Source: a gamma proteobacterium symbiont of Bathyaustriella thionipta (GTDB lineage: Bacteria > Pseudomonadota > Gammaproteobacteria > Chromatiales > Chromatiaceae). From it: a stretch of DNA of 10,073 nucleotides. The notes beneath the pieces were generated by a model that was not told the origin of the DNA, did no database searches, and saw nothing but the letters and a program-made list of their open reading frames with translations. The stretch covers positions 1-10,073 of the forward strand of contig JAHXHF010000239.1 in assembly GCA_025656895.1 (NCBI GenBank), written 5' to 3'. Position 1 is the stretch's first letter; each line of letters starts with the position of its first letter. A program made the translations under genes and the position numbers. Shown here piece by piece: positions 1-6,782 of this stretch.

Positions 1-60
1 AAGATAATAGTAATATGATCCTTGAATGACATGGGACTTTCAGTCCAATCCCAGCAACCT

Positions 61-76
61 ATGCACTTTAGTGCAT
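61..76. repeat. Perfect inverted repeat upstream of the rpoE promoter
   Basis: ATGCAC-TTTA-GTGCAT is a perfect 6-bp inverted repeat with a 4-base spacer. It ends 13 bases before the GAACTT -35 candidate of rpoE, where an activator or repressor dimer could bind. It is not followed by a T run, so it is not a terminator. A smaller repeat, GGACT-TTC-AGTCC, lies at 34-46. The symmetry is seen directly; an operator role is inference. Confidence 0.45.
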
Positions 77-89
77 AGTCGTTGAGTTT

Positions 90-116
90 GAACTTTTGGA
101 GACAAGCCTTGTCCAT
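90..116 (+). promoter_or_regulatory. Candidate sigma-E (AlgU/RpoE)-type promoter of rpoE
   Basis: GAACTT at 90-95 matches the -35 element of sigma-E/AlgU promoters exactly. After a 16-base spacer, TCCAT at 112-116 is a partial match to the TCTGA/TCTAA -10 element. Transcription would start near 122, leaving a leader of about 40 bases. Autoregulation of rpoE/algU through such a promoter is well known in Escherichia and Pseudomonas. The -35 is strong and the -10 imperfect; no convincing sigma-70 promoter was seen in 1-160. Confidence 0.5.
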
Positions 117-146
117 GCCTGTAAGTAAGCAGAGAAACGCATTCAG

Positions 147-160
147 AGCCGAAATCGGCT
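147..160 (+). promoter_or_regulatory. Hairpin abutting the rpoE start codon
   Basis: AGCCGAAATCGGCT is an inverted repeat (AGCCGA / TCGGCT) ending at the base before the rpoE ATG. As RNA it would form a 5-bp GC-rich stem (AGCCG/CGGCT) with an AAAT loop, over the place where a Shine-Dalgarno sequence should be. No clear Shine-Dalgarno is visible. The structure might limit or time translation of the sigma factor; that role is inference. Confidence 0.45.
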
Positions 161-739
161 ATGAATGACAAGGCTCTTGATCAACAACTTGTTGTTAGAG
201 TACAACAGGGTGATAAGTCGGCTTATGATCTTTTGGTGCGTAAGTACCAGAATCGTGTGGTAAGTCTGATTCGCCGTTATGTGCGAAATCCAATGGATGC
301 CGAGGATGTAGCGCAGGAAGCTTTTATTAAAGCGTATCGGGCTTTGGCCAACTTTCGTGGAGACAGTGCCTTTTACACCTGGTTGTATCGAATTGCGATC
401 AATACCGCCAAGAACTGGCTGGTTTCGCAGGGGCGCAGGCCGCCGCTGGCAGATGTGGACTATGCTGATGCAGAAAGCATGGATGAGTCGGGTCGTTTTA
501 GTGAAAATGCCTCGCCGGAGCGTATGGCTTTACAGGCTGAAATTGTAGATAACATTCAGCAGGTGGTGGATCATTTGCCGCAAGATCTGAGAACGGCTAT
601 TACTTTAAGAGAAGCTGAAGGATTCAGCTACGAGGATATTGCCGAGGCGATGGATTGCCCGGTGGGAACGGTCAGGTCACGTATTTTCAGGGCACGTGAC
701 GCCATTGATAAAAAACTGAAACCTTTATTGGAACAATGA
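161..739 (+). CDS. rpoE: RNA polymerase sigma factor RpoE (AlgU/sigma-24 type, ECF)
   Basis: Extracytoplasmic-function sigma factor directing RNA polymerase to envelope-stress promoters. The 192 residues match the family length (E. coli RpoE 191). Region 2 spans about residues 20-90, with the DAEDVAQEAFIKAYRAL stretch (47-63), FRGDSAFYTWLYRIA (65-79) and NTAKN (81-85) typical of the RpoE/AlgU group. Region 4 lies at about 135-185, with helix-turn-helix FSYEDIAEAMDCPVGTVRSR at 155-174. The ATG at 161 is the only usable start: the frame is closed by TAA at 122-124 and has no other start codon before it. It lacks a clear Shine-Dalgarno and a hairpin abuts it. First gene of the stress operon; rseA, its anti-sigma factor, follows after 16 bases. 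RpoE is expected to be held inactive by RseA and released by regulated proteolysis. Confidence 0.96.
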   Translation: MNDKALDQQLVVRVQQGDKSAYDLLVRKYQNRVVSLIRRYVRNPMDAEDVAQEAFIKAYRALANFRGDSAFYTWLYRIAINTAKNWLVSQGRRPPLADVDYADAESMDESGRFSENASPERMALQAEIVDNIQQVVDHLPQDLRTAITLREAEGFSYEDIAEAMDCPVGTVRSRIFRARDAIDKKLKPLLEQ

Positions 740-755
740 ATATCGGGACATTCTC

Positions 756-1340
756 ATGACTGCTGAAATAACTCCCCGGGAACTATTGTCTGAATGGATG
801 GATGGCGAAGCCTCTGCTATTCATTCAGATCAAACCCTGCGTAAATTGATGGCCAGTGAAGAACAACAGGATGACTGGCAGCGCTATCATGTTTATGGTG
901 ATGTGTTGCGCGGTGAAGAAAGTCCCTTGTGTTCGGACTTTGCGGCTAAAATTGCTGCGCAAATAACAGCTGAACCGACTGTTCTGGCTCCCCGCATGGT
1001 TCAACAGAATAATCATAAGCGTTTCAGACAACCTTTGTTTGGCGCCGCAGTGGCGGCTTCTGTTGCGGTTGCCAGTGTGTTGGCTGTGGCACTTTCCCAG
1101 GAAGATACAACGGCCTTGTCGGGTACTTTGAAGCCGGCTCTGGCGAACACAAAACCATTGGATATTAATATCAATGCTCCGGTTCAGTTTGTTTCCGCGA
1201 CACATTGGCAGCAGTTACAATCTCCACAGATGCAGGCGCGCCTTAATCGTTATTCGATGGAACGACATGAGCAGACGGCCGCCGGAAAATATCAGGACAC
1301 TGCGCCCTATGCCAGCTTTGTGAGTTATGGTCAGCAGTAA
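756..1340 (+). CDS. rseA: Anti-sigma-E factor RseA (MucA type)
   Basis: Single-pass inner-membrane anti-sigma factor that sequesters RpoE. In this family, site-1 (DegS/AlgW) and site-2 (RseP) proteolysis releases the sigma factor under envelope stress. The cytoplasmic N-terminal domain (about 5-75) carries ELLSEWMDGEAS and WQRYHVYGDVLRGE, the RseA/MucA anti-sigma signature. One hydrophobic segment at about 93-114 follows a basic HKRFRQ stretch, consistent with an N-in topology. The periplasmic part ends in RLNRYSMERHEQ and PYASFVSY (about 162-191), resembling the MucA/RseA C-terminal region that binds RseB/MucB in known systems. Length 194, as in MucA. Oddly, no rseB follows although this region is kept. 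It starts 16 bases after rpoE with only a weak GGGA upstream and is probably co-transcribed with it. Confidence 0.93.
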   Translation: MTAEITPRELLSEWMDGEASAIHSDQTLRKLMASEEQQDDWQRYHVYGDVLRGEESPLCSDFAAKIAAQITAEPTVLAPRMVQQNNHKRFRQPLFGAAVAASVAVASVLAVALSQEDTTALSGTLKPALANTKPLDININAPVQFVSATHWQQLQSPQMQARLNRYSMERHEQTAAGKYQDTAPYASFVSYGQQ

Positions 1341-1413
1341 TTGAATTGCGGTTGATTTTAGAAGGTTTGCCAGCAGCCTGTTTATATTCTTTGTCCAAAA
1401 TGACTTTAATAAA

Positions 1414-1899
1414 ATGATAGAGCAATGCGCGACCGTGCGGCAGGTTAAAAATGGTATGGCTTCGCTACAAATCGAGCGCCAGAGTGCCTGTGGTGGTTGT
1501 TCGCATGGATCCAGTTGCGGCACTGCTTTGTTGGGGCGTTATTTCGGCCAGCGAGCCGCCTGTGTTGAGGTATCTGATAGCATAGGTTTGCAAGCCGATG
1601 ATGAAGTACTGGTGGGTCTGCCGGAGCGGGATATGCTGTCAGCCTCATTGCGCCTGTATATGATTCCTTTGATGGCTTTTCTGTTCGGTGCGGTTTTTGC
1701 CAGTCAACTGGCCAGTGATGCGGGCGGGCGCGAGTTTTATTCCATTCTGGGTGCCATTGCCGGCTTGTCAGCAGGACTGTTGTATAACCGCTGGTACGCG
1801 CGGCACAGGCCCAATCATTCTTTGCGACTGATACGGAAAATCTCCTCCAAAGGTGGTGTACTGGCTGTCAGTCCGGAAAAGTTGGCAAGCAACCGCTAA
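1414..1899 (+). CDS. rseC: RseC family inner-membrane protein (sigma-E positive modulator)
   Basis: RseC/MucC family membrane protein. In E. coli it is a mild positive modulator of sigma-E, and RseC is also linked to the SoxR-reducing Rsx complex. The N-terminus has the family cysteine cluster CGGC-x5-CG (Cys26, Cys29, Cys35), followed by two membrane segments at about 79-99 and 107-126. Length 161, close to E. coli RseC (159). The start fits the family, which begins MI-x-ATV; the same frame stays open 24 codons upstream but without ATG, GTG or TTG. The Shine-Dalgarno is weak. It lies 73 bases after rseA, where rseB normally sits, and 6 bases before the protease gene. Confidence 0.9.
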   Translation: MIEQCATVRQVKNGMASLQIERQSACGGCSHGSSCGTALLGRYFGQRAACVEVSDSIGLQADDEVLVGLPERDMLSASLRLYMIPLMAFLFGAVFASQLASDAGGREFYSILGAIAGLSAGLLYNRWYARHRPNHSLRLIRKISSKGGVLAVSPEKLASNR

Positions 1900-1905
1900 T
1901 CAGCC

Positions 1906-3303
1906 ATGAATGTTCTTATACACAGCCGATCAAGCCGCTTTTTTGTGCTGGCTTTGTTTTTACTGCTGATCTCTTTGCCGCTGACGGCGGTTGCCGCCTT
2001 ACCGGAATTTACTGCGGTAATCAAAAAAACAGCACCGGCCGTAGTCAATGTCAGCTCCCGGCAATGGTACGCAAATCCGAACAGCTTGGCGGGGCAGCCA
2101 TATGCAGATATATTGCAAAACCTGCCGGGGCGCAGCAATACTTCGGTTTATCGCAGCCAGTCATTAGGTTCCGGTTTTATTGTCTCTGCCGATGGCTATA
2201 TTCTGACCAATGCTCATGTGGTGGAGGATGCGGATGAGGTTATTGTGACCTTGCACAACCGCAAAGAATACAAGGCGGACATTATCGGAACCGACAAACG
2301 CACCGATCTAGCTTTACTCAAAATTAATGCGGATCATCTGCCAACCGTTGAATTTGCTGACAGCGACAAACTGCAGGTTGGTGAGTGGGTGCTGGCTATT
2401 GGTTCACCCTTTGGCTTGAGTGAATCGGCTACCTCGGGCATCGTCAGTGCAATCGGACGTAATCTGCCCTCGGAAAGTTATGTGCCTTTCATTCAGACAG
2501 ATGTAGCTATCAACCTGGGTAATTCCGGTGGGCCGTTATTTAATCTGGATGCCAGGGTCGTGGGTATCAACTCCCAGATCTACAGCCGTACGGGCGGTTA
2601 CATGGGGCTGTCTTTTGCCATTCCTTCCAATCTGGCGCAGCGTATCCTGCAACAATTAAAAGACAAAGGACAGGTGACACATGGCTATCTGGGCGTATTG
2701 GTACAGGATATCAGCGCGGATCTGGCAATGTCTTTTGGTTTGTCCGAGCCTGATGGCGCGCTGGTTGTCGAGGTTCTTCCCGGCAGTCCGGCGGCCAGGG
2801 CCGGTTTGTTTTCCGGTGATGTGATTGTTGCCTTTAACCGGCAGGCCGTACGTGACTCGGCGGCATTGCCGCCTTTGGTGGGGGTTGCCGAAATCAATCA
2901 GGATTCCAGTATAAGCGTGATTCGCTCGGGTCAAAAGAAACGAATCATTGTGCAAATTGCAGATCTGGAGGCAGGCAGTACACCACAGAAACCACGGGTA
3001 CAAAAAACTCAAGCCCGGGCTGATCCGCGTTTCGGCCTGGTGGTAGAGGATCTGGATGATGTCCAGCGTGACCAGGTCAAGCCTTATACCGGTGGGGTTG
3101 AAGTCCAGTCGGTAGTAGGCGATGCGGCTCGCAGTGCAGGCATCCGCAAGGGTGATATTGTGCTTGCTATCGACAATGTCCGTGTTGTTGATATGCAGAG
3201 CTTCCAGCAGATTATTCAGGCATTGCCCGCTGGAAAAATGACAGCTGTATTGGTTTATCGTGACGGGCAGGCCTTATTTGTTGCGGTCAAATCACAAGAT
3301 TAG
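1906..3303 (+). CDS. mucD: Periplasmic Do-family serine protease (MucD/DegP/HtrA)
   Basis: HtrA-family protease/chaperone that degrades or refolds damaged periplasmic proteins. A signal peptide is visible: basic start (HSRSSR), hydrophobic core about 11-28, probable cleavage after VAA (29-31). The trypsin-like domain holds the catalytic triad His104 (TNAHVV), Asp134 (RTDLALLKI) and Ser207 (GNSGGP). Two PDZ domains follow at about 255-350 and 375-462, with the YLGV start of PDZ1 at 261-264. The 465-residue length and the position next to rseC match MucD of the Pseudomonas alg/muc cluster; DegP or DegQ naming is also defensible. It is the last gene before the terminator at 3517-3547. In MucD-bearing species the protease lowers sigma-E activation by clearing misfolded proteins, a plausible feedback here. 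Confidence 0.93.
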   Translation: MNVLIHSRSSRFFVLALFLLLISLPLTAVAALPEFTAVIKKTAPAVVNVSSRQWYANPNSLAGQPYADILQNLPGRSNTSVYRSQSLGSGFIVSADGYILTNAHVVEDADEVIVTLHNRKEYKADIIGTDKRTDLALLKINADHLPTVEFADSDKLQVGEWVLAIGSPFGLSESATSGIVSAIGRNLPSESYVPFIQTDVAINLGNSGGPLFNLDARVVGINSQIYSRTGGYMGLSFAIPSNLAQRILQQLKDKGQVTHGYLGVLVQDISADLAMSFGLSEPDGALVVEVLPGSPAARAGLFSGDVIVAFNRQAVRDSAALPPLVGVAEINQDSSISVIRSGQKKRIIVQIADLEAGSTPQKPRVQKTQARADPRFGLVVEDLDDVQRDQVKPYTGGVEVQSVVGDAARSAGIRKGDIVLAIDNVRVVDMQSFQQIIQALPAGKMTAVLVYRDGQALFVAVKSQD

Positions 3304-3354
3304 GGCTATCTACCTTTAGAATGGCTATTTCAGCCACTGTGGGCGCAGAGTGAT

Positions 3355-3381
3355 GAACTTCGGTTGTATTTTGTTATCGAC
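3355..3381 (+). promoter_or_regulatory. Second candidate sigma-E-type promoter
   Basis: GAACTT at 3355-3360, a 16-base spacer, then TCGAC at 3377-3381: the same -35 and spacing as the rpoE candidate, again with a partial -10 match. Transcription would begin near 3386 and run toward the terminator at 3517-3547 and lepA. GAACTT occurs by chance (one copy lies inside era at 8106-8111), so this rests on intergenic position and matching architecture. Confidence 0.35.
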
Positions 3382-3385
3382 TGAA

Positions 3386-3547
3386 ATAAGAAGAAAGCTT
3401 AATATTTTCAATTTCTTATATAATTATTGTAATAACAGGGGGTATTATTCGGGTTAGTCTATGCAATCAATCTCATGTAGAATAGGAATCATGACGGTTT
3501 CTGTATGCGCTGTAATAAGGGCTTTCCTTGTCGAAAGCCTTTTTTTT
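3386..3547 (+). ncRNA. Possible small RNA ending in an intrinsic terminator
   Basis: A transcript from the GAACTT promoter candidate to the terminator would be about 160 nt with no credible reading frame. Its 5' part can pair ATAAGAA (3386-3392) with TTCTTAT (3413-3419), with an inner GAAA/TTTC pairing. A G5 run lies at 3438-3442 between partly complementary AT-rich arms, and the 3' end is a 7-bp hairpin plus eight T, as in Hfq-type sRNAs. Sigma-E-dependent sRNAs such as MicA and RybB are known in enterics, but this sequence is not recognisably related. It could instead be an untranslated leader of lepA or a plain mucD 3' UTR. Confidence 0.25.
3517..3547 (+). terminator. Rho-independent terminator after the rpoE-mucD operon
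   Basis: GGCTTTC (3520-3526), loop CTTGTC, GAAAGCC (3533-3539), then eight T (3540-3547). The stem can be extended by flanking A residues pairing with the T run. It works in the plus direction only. It should end transcripts from the rpoE operon or from the intergenic promoter candidate. Confidence 0.87.
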
Positions 3548-3608
3548 GAGCGCCTGAAATAACCGCTTGAATAGCCATTATCGGTCAATATCTGGATAAA
3601 TACCTCAC

Positions 3609-5414
3609 ATGCGTAAGCAGTCACTGATCCGAAATTTTTCTATCATCGCGCATATTGATCATGGAAAATCGACCATTGCAGATCGTTTCATTCAGCTCTG
3701 TGGCGGTCTGTCCGAGCGTGAAATGGCCGCGCAGGTGTTGGATTCCATGGATCTGGAAAAAGAACGTGGTATTACCATTAAAGCGCAAAGTGTGTCTCTG
3801 GATTATAAGGCCAGCGATGGTGAAACCTATCTGTTAAATTTTATCGATACCCCGGGACATGTGGATTTTTCTTATGAAGTATCCCGTTCACTGGCCGCCT
3901 GTGAAGGTGCTTTGCTGGTGGTTGATGCCGCCCAGGGGGTAGAGGCACAGAGCGTTGCCAACTGCTATACCGCCATCGAACAAGGGCTGGAAGTAGTACC
4001 GGTACTGAACAAGATTGATTTGCCGGCTGCAGACCCGGACAAAGTGAAAACCGAGATTGAAGAAATCATCGGTATTGACGCGCAGGACGCGCTGGAAGTC
4101 AGTGCCAAAACCGGTCAGGGTATCCCCGAGCTGCTAGAGGCTCTGGTTCAGGCTATTCCTGCCCCCGTGGGTGATGTGGAGGCTCCTTTGCAGGCCTTGA
4201 TTGTTGATTCCTGGTTTGATGCCTATGTGGGGGTAATTTCTCTGGTGCGTATCATGCAGGGTCAACTGCGACCGCGTGACAAGATACGCATGATGTCCAG
4301 CGGGCGTGTCTGGCAGGCGGATAAAATTGGAATTTTTACGCCCAAGCGTGAAGCATGTGAATTACTGGGGCCGGGAGAAGTCGGCTTTCTGATTGCCGGT
4401 ATCAAAGAAATTGACGGAGCCCCGGTGGGTGATACCATCACGCACGATCACAATCCTGCCGAACAATCCTTGCCCGGCTTTGAAAAAATACGTCCACGGG
4501 TTTTTTCCGGTCTGTATCCGGTCAGTGCGGATGATTATGAGGCCTTTCGGGAAGCTTTGCAGAAATTGCGTCTGAATGATGCCGCCCTGCATTTTGAACC
4601 GGAAACCTCGGAAGCCCTGGGTTTCGGCTTTCGGTGTGGATTTTTAGGCATGTTGCACATGGAAATTGTGCAAGAGCGACTGGAGCGGGAATATGAACTC
4701 GACCTGATTTCCACAGCGCCTTCCGTTGTCTATGAAATTTTAAGCAGCGCCGGTGAGATACTTAAAATTGAAAACCCGGCTGAATTACCGGAAGCCTCCA
4801 AACTGGAAGAAGTGCGCGAACCCATTGTGACCGCCAGTATCCTGGTGCCACAGGATTATGTGGGCGCGGTGATTACACTATGTATTGAAAAACGGGGTGT
4901 GCAGAAGAACATGCAATATCTGGGCGGTCAGGTGTCATTAGTCTATGAACTGCCCATGAACGAGATTGTACTGGATTTTTTTGACCGGCTAAAATCAGTC
5001 AGTCGTGGCTATGCTTCCTTTGAATATGAGTTCAATCGCTTTCAGGCCGGCCCTTTGATAAAACTGGATATTCTGATTAATGGTGAACAGGTGGATGCTT
5101 TGTCGGTGATTGTGCATCGGGATTATTCTCAATCCCGAGGCAGGGAATTGACCGATCGCCTGCGCGAACTGATTCCCCGGCAAATGTTTGATGTGGCTAT
5201 CCAGGCCGCTATTGGTAGTCAGATCATTGCCCGTTCTACGGTAAAGGCACTGCGCAAGAATGTGACCGCCAAGTGTTACGGTGGTGATGTATCACGCAAA
5301 CGCAAGTTACTGGAAAAACAGAAAGCCGGTAAAAAAAGAATGAAACAGATCGGCCGTGTGGAAATTCCACAGGAAGCTTTTCTGGCTGTACTGCGTGTGG
5401 CCAAGGATAACTGA
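3609..5414 (+). CDS. lepA: Elongation factor 4 (LepA), ribosome-associated GTPase
   Basis: Translational GTPase acting on ribosomes, associated in bacteria with back-translocation in vitro and with initiation or 30S biogenesis in vivo. All GTPase motifs are present: P-loop AHIDHGKST (14-22), switch I ERGITIKAQ (52-60), DTPGH (80-84), NKID (134-137) and SAK (165-167). The LepA-specific C-terminal domain ends with the basic KAGKKRMKQIGRVEIPQEAF stretch. Length 601 (E. coli 599), complete. The ATG at 3609 gives the family N-terminus (IRNFSIIAHIDHGKS) but has only a weak Shine-Dalgarno. First gene of the downstream operon; lepB follows after 72 bases, the usual pairing. Confidence 0.97.
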   Translation: MRKQSLIRNFSIIAHIDHGKSTIADRFIQLCGGLSEREMAAQVLDSMDLEKERGITIKAQSVSLDYKASDGETYLLNFIDTPGHVDFSYEVSRSLAACEGALLVVDAAQGVEAQSVANCYTAIEQGLEVVPVLNKIDLPAADPDKVKTEIEEIIGIDAQDALEVSAKTGQGIPELLEALVQAIPAPVGDVEAPLQALIVDSWFDAYVGVISLVRIMQGQLRPRDKIRMMSSGRVWQADKIGIFTPKREACELLGPGEVGFLIAGIKEIDGAPVGDTITHDHNPAEQSLPGFEKIRPRVFSGLYPVSADDYEAFREALQKLRLNDAALHFEPETSEALGFGFRCGFLGMLHMEIVQERLEREYELDLISTAPSVVYEILSSAGEILKIENPAELPEASKLEEVREPIVTASILVPQDYVGAVITLCIEKRGVQKNMQYLGGQVSLVYELPMNEIVLDFFDRLKSVSRGYASFEYEFNRFQAGPLIKLDILINGEQVDALSVIVHRDYSQSRGRELTDRLRELIPRQMFDVAIQAAIGSQIIARSTVKALRKNVTAKCYGGDVSRKRKLLEKQKAGKKRMKQIGRVEIPQEAFLAVLRVAKDN

Positions 5415-5486
5415 AACAGCTTTAGCCGCAGACAGGCAGGGTTTTATGTTGAAGCGACAGTTTATTAATATTATGAAGGTTTAGAA

Positions 5487-6344
5487 ATGGATTTTAATTT
5501 CCCTCTCATCCTGGTGATTCTTACTGCAGTGACCGGTGCGCTGTGGCTGTATGATGTTCTTTTTCTTAAAAAAAATCGCCTGCAAAAGGCTGCTCATCTG
5601 GAAAAAGACAGCCAGGCACAGCGGGCGGCACTGAAAGAACCCTTGCTGGTTGAGTATGGCAAGTCTTTTTTTCCCGTGATTCTGGCTGTATTGCTGCTGC
5701 GCTCTTTTCTGGTAGAGCCCTTCAAGATTCCTTCCAGCTCCATGATGCCTACCCTGCTGGTGGGGGATTTTATTCTGGTGAATAAATTTGCCTACGGTAT
5801 ACGTTTGCCGGTAATCAACAAAAAAATCATTGATGTGGGTGATCCTCAGCGTGGTGATATTTTTGTGTTTCGTTACCCGCATAACCCGTCAATCGACTAC
5901 ATAAAACGTCTTGTCGGAGTACCGGGTGATCGTATCGCCTATCAAAACAAGACACTGTATGTTAATGGTAAGCCGCAGGCTAAAACCTTTATTGGCAAGT
6001 ACGATGCGGTGGGTGGCGGATCCCGATATGATGGTTTTGGCCTTTTCGAGGAACATCTGCAGCTGGAGCAGGGTGGCTATAAAACCCATGATGTGCTGAT
6101 CAATCCGATGAGTGATGATTTTGGACCTGGCTGTGGTCAACTCAGAAACAGAACCATTGTAATTCCAGATGGTTATTATTTTGCCATGGGGGATAATCGG
6201 GATGGCAGCTCTGACAGCCGCTGCTGGGGCTTTGTTCCGGAAGACAATCTGGTAGGCAAGGCCTTTGCTATCTGGATGAACTGGGATGGTGCCAAGCCGG
6301 GTTTTCCGGTGGATTGGTCTAGACTGGGAACAGTACTAGAATAA
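5487..6344 (+). CDS. lepB: Signal peptidase I (leader peptidase)
   Basis: Inner-membrane serine endopeptidase that removes signal peptides from exported proteins, with a Ser/Lys dyad. Two membrane segments are visible (about 5-22 and 61-75), then the periplasmic catalytic domain. The nucleophile is Ser85 in IPSSSMMPTL, matching E. coli Ser91 (counting the initiator Met), and the general base is Lys140 in IDYIKRLVGVPGD. The family box GDNRDGSSDSR is at 235-245. Length 285, shorter than E. coli LepB (324), chiefly in the catalytic-domain insertions; it looks complete. The ATG has a good GAAGG eight bases upstream. DUF4845 follows after 54 bases that include a small AATTG-TAA-CAATT inverted repeat at the lepB stop. 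Confidence 0.96.
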   Translation: MDFNFPLILVILTAVTGALWLYDVLFLKKNRLQKAAHLEKDSQAQRAALKEPLLVEYGKSFFPVILAVLLLRSFLVEPFKIPSSSMMPTLLVGDFILVNKFAYGIRLPVINKKIIDVGDPQRGDIFVFRYPHNPSIDYIKRLVGVPGDRIAYQNKTLYVNGKPQAKTFIGKYDAVGGGSRYDGFGLFEEHLQLEQGGYKTHDVLINPMSDDFGPGCGQLRNRTIVIPDGYYFAMGDNRDGSSDSRCWGFVPEDNLVGKAFAIWMNWDGAKPGFPVDWSRLGTVLE

Positions 6345-6398
6345 TTGTAACAATTCAGACGTTCTATCTTTACTTTTGATTTTAATGGGAGTCTATCC

Positions 6399-6782
6399 AT
6401 GAAGAATATGCTTTGTCCTAAGCGCCAGTCGGGCATGACCGGTATTGGCTGGCTGATTATCATCATATTGATCATTAGCGCTGCCTTGTTAGTGATGACG
6501 ATACTGCCTAAATACATAACCGCTTATTCAGTTGAGTCATCGCTTCAGTCACTGGTGAATGATCCAAGCATGCGTGGTGCTTCCAAAAGAGCCATTCGGG
6601 ATAAACTGTCCCGCAAATTCCGGGCAGGGTATGTGACTGGCGTGGATCTGAAAAAAGATCTGCATATTGAAAAAAGTCGTGCCGGCACGCTGGTGGATAT
6701 TACCTATGAAAATCGTGAACACATTGTCGGTAATATTGATATTATTCTGTCGTTCAGTTATCAGGTCAATATACCGCGTTGA
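6399..6782 (+). CDS. DUF4845 domain membrane protein
   Basis: Small single-pass membrane protein of unknown function, typical of the lepB-rnc interval in many Gamma- and Betaproteobacteria. A short basic N-terminus (MKNMLCPKRQSGMTGIGWLI) leads into a hydrophobic helix at about 15-36. It looks like a type IV prepilin start (GMTGIGW, with no Glu at position 5), but no cleavage can be claimed. The rest, about 90 residues, is predicted extracytoplasmic and ends in the family-like GNIDIILSFSYQV. Length 127, as expected. It has a good GGGAG Shine-Dalgarno. Its TGA overlaps the TTG start of rnc, suggesting translational coupling and perhaps a role tied to lepB or rnc. The function is unknown. Confidence 0.85.
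   Translation: MKNMLCPKRQSGMTGIGWLIIIILIISAALLVMTILPKYITAYSVESSLQSLVNDPSMRGASKRAIRDKLSRKFRAGYVTGVDLKKDLHIEKSRAGTLVDITYENREHIVGNIDIILSFSYQVNIPR

Larger units (their letters stand above)
3304..3608. other. Intergenic region between mucD and lepA
   Basis: This 305-base gene-free stretch separates the stress operon from the lepA operon. It holds a GAACTT promoter candidate (3355-3381), an AT-rich section with an isolated TATAAT (3419-3424), a partly paired ATAAGAA/TTCTTAT repeat (3386-3392 and 3413-3419) and an intrinsic terminator (3517-3547). The last 61 bases before lepA must hold its promoter unless there is readthrough, but I see only a weak TTGAAT (3567-3572) with no good -10. No credible protein-coding gene was found. 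Confidence 0.7.

Noticed and set aside
34..46. Inverted repeat GGACT-TTC-AGTCC upstream of rpoE, considered as a terminator of an upstream gene
   Set aside because: The stem is only 5 bp and no T run follows on either strand.
1341..1413. Possible rseB remnant or N-terminal extension of rseC
   Set aside because: The frame is open for 24 codons before the rseC ATG but has no ATG, GTG or TTG, and the translation does not resemble RseB.
2656..3012. Long minus-strand reading frame opposite mucD (118 codons), and similar ones opposite rnc and lepB
   Set aside because: Each lies opposite a clearly recognised gene, has no recognisable domain, and its composition follows the complementary codons.
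3419..3424. Perfect TATAAT in the mucD-lepA gap
   Set aside because: No acceptable -35 lies 16-18 bases upstream, and the surrounding sequence is very AT-rich, so a chance match is likely. It remains a weak alternative promoter.
3491..3562. A 23-codon frame starting MTVSVCAVIRAF
   Set aside because: It runs through the intrinsic terminator, so it would be translated from a hairpin and poly-U tract, and it has no clear ribosome site.
3567..3594. TTGAAT ... TATCTG as the lepA sigma-70 promoter
   Set aside because: The -10 matches too few consensus positions to be listed as a feature.
6343..6355. AATTG-TAA-CAATT repeat at the lepB stop as a terminator
   Set aside because: The short AT-only stem with a 3-base loop and no T run is unlikely to terminate transcription within this operon.
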